Part shown: positions 42,928 to 53,496 of the stretch, one piece after another
Position numbering within the stretch: position 1 is the stretch's first letter
Layout of the letters: every line of letters starts with the position of its first letter
Assembly (NCBI GenBank): GCA_963989245.1
Contig: CAXDII010000112.1
Coordinates: 839,501-903,500 of the forward strand
DNA: 64,000 bases
Reading direction: 5' to 3'
Origin: Nansenia antarctica
Lineage: Eukaryota; Chordata; Actinopteri; Argentiniformes; Microstomatidae
Translations under genes and position numbers: made by a program
The notes under the pieces: model-generated
Told to the model about the DNA's origin: nothing
The model's database searches: none
Seen by the model: only the letters and a program-made list of their open reading frames with translations

Positions 42928-44467
42928 CAGGGTTTCCGTTAGAAAAAATTGCCGCCGGTCATCGTGTCCGGGAAGATTTCGATTTACCGGACAAACGTGA
43001 GATATTCCGGTCATCATATAAAAATATAATATAGCTGTTTGTCGCGGTGATTACTGTTGTGTAGCCTATATATGCCGTTTAATGTCTATTTCTCATCCGA
43101 TACGATTAGATGCGAGCTATATAATATATAATAATATGCTGGCTGAGTGCTTGTAAAAGGAGTACACAGAAGCAGTTGTGCGCTTGTAGGCTCCTACCTG
43201 GTCAACAGCCTTTGCAGCATCTAGCGCGGCCAGCGCAACTCGGTGGGCACCACAGTGCACCTGAATGGAAAACGCACTCTGTTTCTTCAGAAGAGCACCA
43301 ACTCCAGCACGCTTCCCCATCATTACACTGGCCCCATCCGAGCCCAGGCCAATGACGCGGGACAGCTCCACACCTCTCTCGCGGAGCACCTCCACCACTT
43401 TGTCAAATATACACTGTGCGGTCCCGGAGTGCACATCATAATTGCCCAGAAAACATGTCTCAACTCTTCCTTTTATTTCCAACTTCACGTATATAATCAG
43501 CTTCTTGTCCACGGTGATATTTACTGTCTCATCAATGATAATTCCAATGAAGTCACTCCCCTTTAGCTTTTCATCCAGCTGATCCATCACAACGTCTTCC
43601 AGTGCCCTTTCCATGTCATCAACGGAGTCGCTGTGGCGGTAAATGCCCTCACTCAAGACAAAATCTGGAGCCTTAACTGCTTTCAGTAGCTCAGTCAGTC
43701 CCACATACTGATGACATGCGATGCCATTTTTTGCCATGTGAAATGCAACTTGTAGCTGAGAGTGCAGCTTATTGTTAGCCGTTGCATTAGCCTGCTCACA
43801 GTGGCCTTTCATAGCGGTTTGCTGTTGCCTCAAACTGACCGCCGATATGTGCTCACTGCACCGACTGTGATCAGTGAGAGCCGACATTCTCATATTCGTT
43901 GCTCCTCTCGTGAATCCGTTATTCCTCCCCGATTTTTCGCACGGTGAGCAGAACATTTTTCCTTCCTCATCTAAACGCAGCCAGGGGAAAGTTTCTTTCC
44001 ATTCAACTGGAGGAGCCACTACGGCGTCAGCCGCCTCCATCTCTTCAGAGTCAGACTTCTCCTCAGACTCATTGTAGCTTGGTTTCATGGTTGCCAGATG
44101 GGCCGGGTTATCGCCGAATGGGCTACTGGGTTTAGCGGTAATAGACTGGTTAGGCTGTAATCCCATCTGGCATCAATCCCATGTGGCATCTGACTATTAC
44201 CGCTGTTTCGCATAGGCTAGCCTACACATTAGCAGTCATCATCATGCCGGCGTCAAATCATATAATAATAAAAGAAATACATAGCCTATATATTCGTCTT
44301 TTTTAAAATAGAAGGAATCAGAATGTGAACTTTAGCGAATTGTATTCAAATTGTGCTTAGAGGGAATTATTTTCACCGGACATTATGACCGAAGAGATTT
44401 AAATTTGTCGGACTTCAACAAATTTTACCGGACAAAGACCGGTAATTACCGGTTAACGGAAACCCTG
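42928..44467 (-). mobile_element. hAT transposon with partial transposase, right arm of the palindrome
   Basis: Ends CAGGGTTTCCGTTAG and the inverse TTAACGGAAACCCTG are flanked by the 8-bp duplication GTGCACGT (42,920-42,927 and 44,468-44,475). The other arm near 40,057-40,100 has the uninterrupted site. It encodes the first half of a hAT transposase. Confidence 0.94.
43117..44166 (-). pseudogene. hAT transposase, N-terminal half (349 codons)
   Basis: The frame begins MGLQPNQSITAK and has a degenerate Cys/His zinc-finger region (FCSPCEK...HSRCSEH, about residues 72-108), then GIIIDETVNITVDKK with the first catalytic Asp (about 212), GLGSDGASVMMG with the second (about 275) and the CGAHRVALA motif (about 305). 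This order is typical of hAT enzymes related to KIAA1586/ZNF862-type proteins. The all-helical insertion domain, the catalytic Glu and the C-terminal dimerisation domain are missing; the frame ends at a stop soon after DAAKAVDQVG, followed by the element end. It could not catalyse transposition but might bind DNA. Confidence 0.88.
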
Positions 44468-44733
44468 GTGCACGTATATTCTTTGTGTGCACTCACATAA
44501 TATGTGAGGTAATATTTCGATTTATGTTGGTGGAAATTGTATCCATTTCAAAGCGTTTCTCCTGTTTCATCCTTCTGCCAGCGGAGTCGCAGTTGACATT
44601 TCTCGAGTTTCTATGCGTACGCATGGATCACAGTGTGCGTAGCCTAGAGGTGCGCACAGTTTTTATAAATCCCAAAATTGCGGGAAAATTTGCTTACGCA
44701 CCCTAGTGTGCGTACGCAAGCTTTATAAATGAG

Positions 44734-45480
44734 GCTATAAGAGGTAAATAGATAAAACAATTTAATAAGACAATAGTTAATGGATAAAAGACATTGATAG
44801 AAGTGTTTAATCATAACTGCTGCAAAACATGAAGGTTTTTAGCTTAGATTTAAATATGTTTAGGGTTTGCGCCTGTTTGATTTCTTCAGGCATGCAGCAG
44901 CTGACCTTAGGGGCCTTAGGGAATACAGGGTGGGAGGACATCTGATATGAATATAAGGAGGGAGGAGATCTGATATGAATATAGGGTGGGAGGACATCTG
45001 ATATGTATTTTGGTCCAAGACCATTTTCTGTGAGAGACTGGTAGCCAGTGTAGGGATCTCAGGATTGGTTTAATGTGTTCAAACGTATTCATTTTTGTTA
45101 GGACCCTAGCAGTTGTGTTTTGGATGAGCTGCAGCTTACGAACAGCCCCTTTAGATAGGCCTGTTAGTAGACCATTACAATAATCAAGTCTACTCGAAAC
45201 AAATGCATGGATGAGTTTTTTTTCAAGGTCTTATTTGGACATGAAACCTCTCATTCTTGTTATGTTTTTCAGGTGATAGTAGGCTGATTTAGTTATCGAG
45301 TTCATGTGGCTGTTGAAGTTTAGAGTCTAGAATTACACTAAGATTTCTGACCTGTTTTTTAGTTTAGAGAGAGAATCAAGTTTTGCACTGACTTTCGATC
45401 TTTTGTCAGGTTTACCGAATACAATTATCTCTGTTTTGTCCTGTTTAATGAAGAATGGACAGACTCTCACATGTTCATTC
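44734..45480 (-). mobile_element. Rex1-like LINE, second intron copy
   Basis: The first 200 bp repeats 38,531-38,740 directly. A short 28-bp minisatellite (44,930-45,005) follows. The minus strand then reads through TTARVL, LQLIQN and SRLDYCNG, the conserved LINE C-terminal region, and 45,180-45,480 matches the start of this window. The copy is broken by frameshifts. Confidence 0.8.
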
Positions 45481-46903
45481 TTCCCACTGGCAGTTCAGTT
45501 CAAACCCTGTATGTCTGATATGTTTGGAGACCATGGCGATTATTAAAAGCGGCAATGTAAAGCGTTACGAGACTAAACCCATCTTTTGAGCAGAAACATA
45601 CACACTCAAATCTGAACCGAGGACAGAGAAAATACACGATACAGAGTCCAATATGATCGATCCACCAGATTTCAAACACATTCATTCACTGCCCAACAAC
45701 GTGCTAATGAATGTTCCCTTAAAGTTGCTTGCGTTTTGTGTCAACATAAAACACATTTACTGACGGTCAAGGAGTGCATGAGTGGTAGCTGAAACCTTCC
45801 TTGAGGGGAAACAAAAATAAGAGTTTTGTGAAAAGATCAAGCAGATACCGATGTACCTATTATTTTTATTTATTTTATTACATTTTTAAATGTAACCTTT
45901 ATTTATACAGGTAGAAAACACATTGAGCCCCAAGGGCTCATTTTCAAGTGTGACCTGTTTACAGGCATACAACATCCACCACAACCAAATACAATACAAA
46001 ATCTGGCCTACATTGTCTAAAACTAAACTAAAACTACATAGTCTAAAACTAAACTAAAACTACATAGTCTAAAACTAGTCTAAAACAGTCTAAGATAATC
46101 TAAACTTTCCGTCAATATAGTCTAAAACTAAACTAAAACTACATAGTCTAAAACAGTCTAAGATAATCTAAACTTTCCGTCAATATAGTCTAAAACTAAA
46201 CTAAAACTACATAGTCTAAAACTAAAACTAGTCTTAAACAGTCTAAGATAATCTAAAACTAAAGTAAAACTACAAAACCTAAAACTAGACAGCTAAAGAG
46301 CTAGGGACAGGGAGGGGTCAGTAATGGGCAAAAGGGAGGGTCAACTTAATTGCAGTGTGGGCACTGCGACACCATACTGGGGCGCAGTATTCACTAGTTG
46401 AATAAACGAGGGCTAGGGCTGCCGTGCGCAAGGTCCTTGGGTCCTTGGGATTTGTAAATGAAAATATACCAGTGAAGGGTTCGGCGGATAGAGAGAGATG
46501 ACCAGTTAACCAGAGAGTATAGCACACAGTGATGCATAAGGGGTTTACAGCTTTTATCTGTACACCTATGTACCTACAGATACCTACGTCAGCATCATCA
46601 GCCACAAGGGAAACCGAAATATTAACCCAGGACATGCTAGCAAAACAGAAGAGAAAGGGAAACTGAAGCTACACTTTATATTTCGTTTTTTAATTTATTT
46701 TTCAAAAATTAAGCACTTTATTTTAAGATGCACATTTTTCAAAAGCTCTGTTATGTATCTTTACATTTAAATGCAGCCCTTATTTTACATGAGAAAAGAA
46801 CATGTATTAGTACTTATAATCTCTCCACTTCAAAGTGAAAATCTATAATATTGTTGAAATATTATTGAATTGTACTTTAATATGTATATGTACTATATGT
46901 ATA
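45481..46903. repeat. Unclassified block (copy of 311-1026) with an added LINE fragment
   Basis: 45,481-45,860 and 46,566-46,903 match 311-690 and 700-1026. Between them is a LINE fragment not present in copy 1. No gene. Confidence 0.6.
45865..46565 (-). mobile_element. LINE 3' fragment inserted only in intron copy 2
   Basis: The plus strand has TTTATTTATACAGGTAGAAA near its start. The minus strand near 46,320-46,420 reads RTAALALVYSTSEYCAPVWC, a known C-terminal segment of some fish LINEs. Imperfect tandem units of AGTCTAAAACTAAACTAAAA type fill 46,010-46,290. Because copy 1 lacks it, it inserted after the duplication or was lost from copy 1. Confidence 0.75.
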
Positions 46904-47100
46904 TATGTTACGGTACATGTGGGAATACGGTACATGTGGGAAAACTAGGGTTAGGGTTAGGTGCTACGTCGACTTGGTACATGCTGGCATGTCTAACCCT
47001 ACCCCTAATCCTAACCCTAACCCTAATCCTAACCGTAGCACCCTAGCACCTAACCCTAGTTTTCCCACATGTACCGTATTCCCACATGTACCGTAACATA
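46904..47100. repeat. Palindromic TTAGGG-like MITE, copy 2
   Basis: It has the same arms (GTTACGGTACATGTGGGAA and the exact inverse) and CCCTAA-type interior as 1027-1220, with a slightly different number of repeats. It lies directly before the Tc1-like element, as in copy 1. Confidence 0.75.
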
Positions 47101-47477
47101 TATAAACCCCTAAAAAAAAGTTCTGAAACGTTATTTTGGTTGATTAATCCTCCCCTTTAATAATACCAATTGGTATTGTATTTAATATCGTTGGAAAGCC
47201 TGATTAGTCACCTGTACAACGAGGTACAACTTGTAGGGATCATGCATTCATGGAATGAACAACACAGCTAAACATGTGGGTAGCGGCCCAACAATATTTG
47301 CCAAAATCCCCTATATTCTTCTGTTGGTATTCACTCTCGTTTTGGGTTGCTTGGTGGATTGGATGATTGCACTCTCCCACAGTAATAAGGAAAAAACAAC
47401 ACATATTGGCCATTTTTACACTTTATTCATTTTACACTGTCAGGGACCTCAGTAGTGTGTGGAAGATCCATATACAG

Positions 47478-48867
47478 TAGGGCTGGGTATCGCCACTGAT
47501 TTCCCAAAACGATTCGATTCCGATTCACAGCTCCCGATTCGATTCGATTCCAATTCGATTTAGTTACAATATCAATTTTCCTTGAATATGAAGAGATTCT
47601 CAGAACTAATGCTATAAATGGTTCAAGGAACCCTATAACATGTAGCATTGTTAAACATATCAATGTTTACATTAAGAATTGACTCCAAAGCAGTTACATG
47701 AATGTACTTCTTATTGGAACATAAATGAACATCATTGACCAACATTTTGCTAAATCAGACACTACAAAAAGTGCTTTTTAATGTGCTTTACTGCAGCCAG
47801 TGTAAATAAAGGGGCTACAAACATAGCCTATCGGTAAACAAGACATCACATATCCCTCAGGACTGTCTCAAATAGCTTATTTGCATAATATATATATATA
47901 CAAAAAAAAAATGTGCAAAACTCAAACGAAAATAGTGCAATAGATGAGGGTATTTTGGGGAACAAAAAAACACATTGTAAACCATAATGTCCATGAAACT
48001 GCCCTTCATTACTGCTTTCTCACTTTTTGGAGATTGGAAGATTTTATTCAGGAATAAACATAATTGGAAAATCAATGATTATTAAAATACTGTAGTATAC
48101 AGTAACAATAAGTTAGTGGAAACACCACAAATCTACGGAACCACTTATTGAGGCATCACCCTGACGTGAAACATGGAAAAGAGGATCCGAAACAAGCCTC
48201 GCTGATAAAGTGGCAAGTGATTGTCAGGTACGAGTCCATTGCTCTGGATGTCCAGCTGTCACACGTTATGGCAACTCTCTCTACTGGCTGGAGTGAAGTT
48301 GCGATGTCACGTTTCACCTGCGCGGACATGTCTGGGACTATCACTTCACTCAACTGTTTGCGTGTCGGTAACACGTAGCGTGGTTCTAGTACACTGACGA
48401 CGCTGTAGTAATTTGTTGGGCACGCAGAGAATTTGATTGTAATTTGCAACCAAACGTCTTTATCAGCGAGGCTTGTTTCGGATCCGCTTTTCCATGTTTC
48501 ACGTCAGGGTGATGCCTCAATAAGTGGTTCCGTAGATTTGTGGTGTTTCCACTAAATGTAACCTCCACTGCGCACAGCTTGCATATGGCTTTGCTTTTGT
48601 CCTGCTCATCTCTATCGTCATAATTTTTACATCCAAAATGCACCCAGACATCAGCCTTTAAGCCTGGTCGTGGCGTGAGATATGATAAATTCTTGTTGCG
48701 CGAGATCTGGCCACGAGATCTCGTTGCGGGTTGAAGCTGCAAGCAGAATAAAATAAAATAAAATAAAAAACATGAAAGATCGATCTCGGGATTTATGAAT
48801 CGATAATCGCTCATTCAATGAAGATCGATTCAGAATCGGGAAATCGATTTTTTTGAACCCAGCCCTA
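47478..48867 (-). mobile_element. hAT (ZBED-type) element with internal inverted duplication
   Basis: Ends TAGGGCTGGGTATCG and CCCAGCCCTA are flanked by the 8-bp duplication ATATACAG (47,470-47,477 and 48,868-48,875). The empty site is at about 1589-1596. Inside, about 95 bp at 48,114-48,210 is the reverse complement of 48,459-48,554, so part of the transposase gene has been copied in inverted orientation. Not autonomous. Confidence 0.93.
48156..48814 (-). pseudogene. ZBED/hAT transposase fragments
   Basis: One frame (48,814-48,386) contains a BED zinc finger: VWVHFGCKNYDD, then CKLCAVEVTF and LRNHLLRHHP, with Cys and His in the C2H2-like order of BED domains that bind DNA. A second frame (48,449-48,156) reads YVLPTRKQLSEVIVP and VERVAITCDSWTSRAMDSY, the region around the first catalytic Asp of ZBED-type hAT enzymes. 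The rest of the catalytic domain is missing and the second frame runs into the inverted duplication. Confidence 0.85.
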
Positions 48868-49212
48868 ATATACAGTCACAACAGCTTGGCACCTCCTCCT
48901 CATGCTGGTCACCAGCCTGGTCACACACTGCTGTGGGACGGCATCTGCACTGCTGTTGGTCACTCTGGCACGTACAGCACACCCAAGCTGATCCCACAAG
49001 TGTTCGATTGGGTTGAGGTCTGGACTCACGGCAGGCCATTCCACCCTCTCCACTCCCAAATTCTGGAGGTGCTCTGTGATGATCCTGGCTCTGTGGGGGC
49101 GAGCGTTGTCATCCTGGAGTATGGAGTTAGGTCCCAGAATCTGGAGATATGGGATCGCCACTGGCCCCAGAATATAATTCCTGTCAATTAGGTGCCATAC
49201 ACCTGCCAGCAC
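48865..49212 (-). pseudogene. Tc1 transposase fragment, copy 2
   Basis: It has the same LQDDNARPHRA and WPAVSPDLNPIEHLWDQLG motifs as 1570-1929, with an internal deletion after VTNSSADAV. The hAT insertion abuts its C-terminal coding end. Confidence 0.88.
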
Positions 49213-50057
49213 TTGAAGCTCAAAACGAGAGTGAATACCAACAGAAGAATATTGCAGGGGATTTTGGCAAATCTTTTTGGCCCGCTACCCACACGTTTAG
49301 CTGTGTTACTCATTCCACGAATGCATGATCCTTACAAGTTGTACCTCGTTGTAAAGGTGACTAATAAGGCTTTCCAACAATATAAAATACAATACCCATT
49401 GGTATTATTAACACTAGAACAGCCGTGAGGTGTTAAACAGCACCAGTGAGTACCCAAAAAAATCTACCTTTGCACTCGATCACATTTCAGGACCCTCCTT
49501 TCATGACTTTTCCTAGATATGTGCGTTCTACCACCCAGCATTTTTACATTTTCAAAATCGAGTTAGTATAAAGCGTTTTAGCAGTATTTCTGTGTGTGTC
49601 TGTGTATTTGTGGCTGCCATCTTTTTCTCCAAGCCTGCAATTCTCTTTTATATCAGCAGAGGTAGCAAGGGGGCACACACTGTGCTCAAATTCAGGCTTC
49701 AGTGCTGAATGAGACACAGTGCATAAGACTGATATTTGTGTTTATATATAGGCTACAATAACAATCAAAATAAGATATGTATATGTGCAGACAGTTATGA
49801 AAATGATAAACTGTACAGTATGTCTCCCAATCAATGTTCGTTCAGACAATACAACCAAAGGCGTAAAAATACTGATGTTCTCATAATGTAATTATAGATA
49901 TAGCTAAATTAGACTGTAGACTGCTATGGAGGTATACTGAAACCAATATATAGATTATATATATATAGATTATATATACAACCTGATTGGATTAAATAAG
50001 ATTCTGTTGTGATTGTGTTGACATTGTTGTGATTGCAAAATAAATCTTGGTTATGTA

Positions 50058-50978
50058 ATGTGTAAAGAACATGATGACACGAATGCCTATTATGATGATA
50101 TGCAAAAGGGACAATCTGTGTCTATGAATCTTGAACAATCACCGGTTGAATATGCTAATATAGGAACAGTGCCTAAAACCCCACTTCAAAAGGTTGTTAT
50201 TCAAAGGCAGCATCCAAAGCCTACTAACACATTGCACAGTAAAAGAGAACATGATCAAATGTCAACAATGAATAATCAGTCAACAATGGATAATCTTATC
50301 AATCAAGACACCATGTCCAATGTAGAGCAAAAACATGACATCGCTGATATCCTTCTTACTCAGCAGAAACTTGCTTTACTTCCTGTGAGGGAAATGAATA
50401 CATTTGATGGAGACCCAATGAATTTCCTACCCTTTATGCGTGCTTTTGAACATTGTATTGAGGACAAGACAAGTAGCAATCCAGACAGGCTTTATTTCCT
50501 GGAACAGTGCACCACTGGACAGTCACGAGACTTGGTGCGTAGCTGCATGCATATGCAACCAGACAGAGGCTATGCTGAAGCTAAGAAGCTACTTGAAAAG
50601 AACTTTGGAAATGAAATCAAGATAACCTGTGCCTACATGGAAAAAGCCTTGAACTGGCCAAGCATAAAGGCTGAAGATGGAAAGTCACTACAGGCCTATG
50701 CACTGTATTTGAGAGGATGCAACAATGCCATGCAAGACTTGCACTATCTGGAAGAGCTTGATAGCCCATCAAACCTCAGGCTTATTGTTTCTAAGTTGCC
50801 CTACAAGTATAGGGATAAATGGAGGTCTATTGCCTGCAATATACTTGAGATTAGTCATGGCAGGGCTAAATTCAAAGACCTTGTTGGCTTCATTGAAAAA
50901 CAAGCCACAATTGTTTTAGATCCTTTGAATTTAGCCGTGCCTGTAATGTCAGCCTGTCAGCCCCTAAAACTGCTATAA
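50058..50978 (+). CDS. Gag-like protein with DUF1759-type domain (BEL/Pao origin)
   Basis: A 306-codon frame. The first 100 residues are polar and low-complexity (MSTMNNQSTMDNLINQD). From about residue 112 it reads LPVREMNTFDGDPMNFLPFM, RLYFLEQCTTGQSRDLVRSC and YAEAKKLLEKNFGN, the pattern of the DUF1759 gag domain of BEL/Pao retrotransposons (FxGDPxxFxxFxxxF, then YLxxxLxGxAxxxI). Normally this leads into a zinc knuckle, protease and polymerase; here the frame stops after DPLNLAV and no pol follows. It lies inside a TTAA DNA element. A dead relative occurs in the other TTAA copy. Whether it is expressed is unknown. Confidence 0.7.
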   Translation: MCKEHDDTNAYYDDMQKGQSVSMNLEQSPVEYANIGTVPKTPLQKVVIQRQHPKPTNTLHSKREHDQMSTMNNQSTMDNLINQDTMSNVEQKHDIADILLTQQKLALLPVREMNTFDGDPMNFLPFMRAFEHCIEDKTSSNPDRLYFLEQCTTGQSRDLVRSCMHMQPDRGYAEAKKLLEKNFGNEIKITCAYMEKALNWPSIKAEDGKSLQAYALYLRGCNNAMQDLHYLEELDSPSNLRLIVSKLPYKYRDKWRSIACNILEISHGRAKFKDLVGFIEKQATIVLDPLNLAVPVMSACQPLKLL

Positions 50979-51148
50979 GCTTGAGAGCCGTGTTTGAAAC
51001 CCGCTTGGCTCCCCTTGGGAGGTGTGGGGGATGGAAATCCTTTGTTTGGCTGATCTGCGACAATCAAGAAGAATAAGATTACCATCCCCCATGCTTCAAC
51101 CATTATATCAAGTGAATGGAACTGACTTTAGAAACGAGTTATTCTGGT

Positions 51149-51343
51149 TTATTTACGAGGTACATACTGGTGACGGATCTCCTTCACTCTGTCACTGTTC
51201 CGTTCAAATGGCACATTATACAGTTGTTTCATGCGCATTTCATTTCTCCTAAGCACTCTGTCAATTGTAGAGATTGAAACAGATTCAATATTGCCAAAGA
51301 TATTGTCATCCTCTATAACAGCGCTCTGGATCTCTAATATCAT
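51149..51343 (-). pseudogene. Transposase-like helix-turn-helix fragment
   Basis: About 60 codons read VIEDDNIFGNIESVSISTID and RVLRRNEMRMKQLYNVPFE, which resembles the second helix-turn-helix of IS630/Tc1-type transposases. Only this part remains. It is absent from TTAA copy 1. Confidence 0.5.
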
Positions 51344-51912
51344 AGTCTAGTATCATAGTCTAGTATCATATGTGCTAGTCTAGTATCATAGTCTAGTATC
51401 ATAGTCTAGTATCATATGTGCTAGTCTAGTATCATATATGCTAGTCTAGTATCATATGTGCTAGTCTAGTATCATATATGCTAGTCTAGTATCATATATG
51501 CTAGTCTAGTATCATATATGCTAGTCTAGTATCATAATGCTAGTCTAGTATCATATATGCTAGTCTAGTATCATATATGCTAGTCTAGTATCATAGTCTA
51601 GTATCATATATGCTAGTCTAGTATCATATGTGCTAGTCTAGTATCATAGTCTAGTATCATATGTGCTAGTCTAGTATCATGCTAGTCTAGTATCATATAT
51701 GCTAGTCTAGTATCATAGTCTAGTATCATATGTGCTAGTCTAGTATCATATATGCTAGTCTAGTATCATATGTGCTAGTCTAGTATCATCGTCTAGTATC
51801 ATATATGCTAGTCTAGTATCATATGTGCTAGTCTAGTATCATCGTCTAGTATCATAGTCTAGTATCATATATGCTAGTCTAGTATCATATGTGCTAGTCT
51901 AGTATCATAATG
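51340..51912. repeat. CTAGTATCAT minisatellite
   Basis: Units of 15 and 20 bp (AGTCTAGTATCAT with or without ATATGCT) alternate for about 570 bp. Nearly every unit contains CTAG. TTAA copy 1 has no such array, so it expanded after the two copies separated. Confidence 0.93.
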
Positions 51913-52542
51913 TTATGAATGAAAGTGAAACCGCATGGTGCGTTCGTAAATTCGCTATGAGAGCGCCGGAGCGCACACCGGGTTCAACGTCATAAAGGGA
52001 CCAGGTAATTTGATTGGACAAGAGGCATTCCATGGGTGCTGACCAGATTTCCAGGGCAAATTTACGAACGCATGCTAGCGAATTCGACGACGAAAATCGT
52101 CAGAGGAGATATACGGGTTATTTTGATAAACTGGACACATTTTGGGAATATATATTGGTACTTTCTCACCTGAAAACATATTAAAACTTCATAAAATGAC
52201 ATGGTAACACTTGAAACACTTGAAACACTTGAACACTTGAAAGGCAAAATTACAGCTTTTTTTTTTTTTGAAAAAAAAATGGAGGATTCAAATCGCCTTC
52301 TGCTTGCCGGTGCGAAATGCATTCTGGGAAAAGGCGTCGGAGCCTGGCAGACGGCCTTGTGTGACATCGCCCTCCAGCGATCTTTGTGCGTCAGTACACT
52401 CTTCTCTATGTTAAACTATCATAGTGCTGAATCACACCTCATCGCGATTGAATAAGGTCGCGATCCGCTGCGGTCCTAGTGTTAAAGGGGAGGAAGAATC
52501 GACTGAAATAACGTTTCCAAACTTTTTTGGAGGAGTTTATAT

Positions 52543-53130
52543 ATATGGCACTGAATCATAACGCAATCTAGACATTATAATGTTCCAGACCTTTGCTTGA
52601 GGACATTTTCTCTAACTGGACCTTGTTGAATTTTTGCTGAATACCCCTGCTATAGTCGTTCGGTGACAGGGCTATGTATGTCATCTGCATAGTTGTGGTA
52701 GGCAATTTTGTTCTTTTTTATGATGTGTCCCAATGGAAGCATATAGAGATTGAATAGGAGGGGGGATTGACCCTTGGGGAACCCCACATGTCATTTTAAT
52801 TTGGTCGGACACAAAGTTGCCAATAGAGACATAACAGCTTCTGTCCTGTAGGTAAGATCTAAACCAGTCTAGTAGTACTAAAACAGATTTTTCTGGAGTC
52901 AGTGTTCACACGAATGTCATTAAGGACCTTAATTTGGGGTTGAGTGGTTTGGGGAGTTGGGGGCAGGGAGTGAGGGTGGGGGGAGAGAACGGGGGGCTGC
53001 ACCGTCGCTTTAGTGGCTCAACAAGTTGGCTAACGATCTGTCTTGCCCTGGCGACTGAAGATCGCAGTTCAGCCAGCTGTGATGAGTTTGGAGGGCCCTT
53101 TACTGTAGGCTGTCGAGGCTGACGAGACCC
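52543..53130 (-). pseudogene. Rex1-like LINE reverse transcriptase fragment, copy 2
   Basis: The minus strand reads DWFRSYLQDRSCYVSIGNF, then CGVPQGS and, after a shift, YADD-like residues, motifs B and C of the polymerase. It matches 2613-2916 plus 5484-5760 without the hAT insertion and includes a single unit of the 33-bp repeat. Confidence 0.8.
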
Positions 53131-53496
53131 GGTTGAAATGCCTCCTAGGATTACGGTGCTAGTTGTCCGTCTTCCATTCCGTTTCAAAGGTATTAAATGG
53201 GTTAACCATTGTGTTACTCCCCCAATCCACTTGGTCATACAATTTGACCTTTTGACCCTTGTATTATGTTGGGACAAAGTCACACGTATATGACGTACAG
53301 GCATGTTTATATAATTTTATTTTATTACACCTTTTCTTTAACAATATATTTGAGAAACCAGAGAGACACCATCATGTTTTGCAGTATAAACTATAGTAAT
53401 ATATCTATTTAAAATAATATTCTTCTTTTTGACAACTTTGCTCAATGTTTTGCACAGAATGTGTTTGTAACCCTGTATTTGTTCATATTCTTACAG
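53131..53496 (+). other. 3' part of zinc-finger last intron, copy 2
   Basis: From about 53,205 it matches 14,130-14,423 almost base for base, including the acceptor TTCTTACAG. 53,131-53,204 has no match in copy 1. Confidence 0.8.

Larger units (their letters stand above)
38949..44733. mobile_element. Large imperfect palindrome of a GGGCCTCATTTATAAA element
   Basis: Outer ends are GGGGCCTCATTTATAAAGC at 38,949 and the inverse TTTATAAATGAGGC at 44,733. Arms correspond as inverted copies: about 39,805-40,100 with 44,480-44,733; 41,370-41,650 with 42,600-42,870; 41,940-42,110 with 42,395-42,540. The centre is near 42,110-42,390 and itself resembles the inverse of 38,985-39,150. Each arm carries its own hAT insertion. 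The superfamily is unsure; PIF/Harbinger-like is one possibility. A Rex1-like direct repeat flanks the whole. Confidence 0.65.
49412..52481. mobile_element. TTAA-flanked DNA element, copy 2 (piggyBac-like ends)
   Basis: It begins CACTAGAACAGCC and ends as the inverse of CACTAGGACCGC, with TTAA at 49,408-49,411 and 52,482-52,485. The Tc1 copy at 2551-2554 shows the single TTAA of the empty site. Inside are a gag-like gene, a transposase-like fragment and a minisatellite. No piggyBac transposase is seen, so mobilisation must have been in trans. Confidence 0.88.
47101..52542 (-). mobile_element. Tc1-like element, copy 2, carrying two later insertions
   Basis: The left inverted repeat lies at 47,101-47,360, transposase remains at 48,868-49,212 and the right inverted repeat at 49,213-49,407 and 52,482-52,542. 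It is interrupted by a hAT element (47,478-48,867) and a TTAA element (49,412-52,481). Both sites are intact in copy 1 (near 1590 and 2551). Confidence 0.85.
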
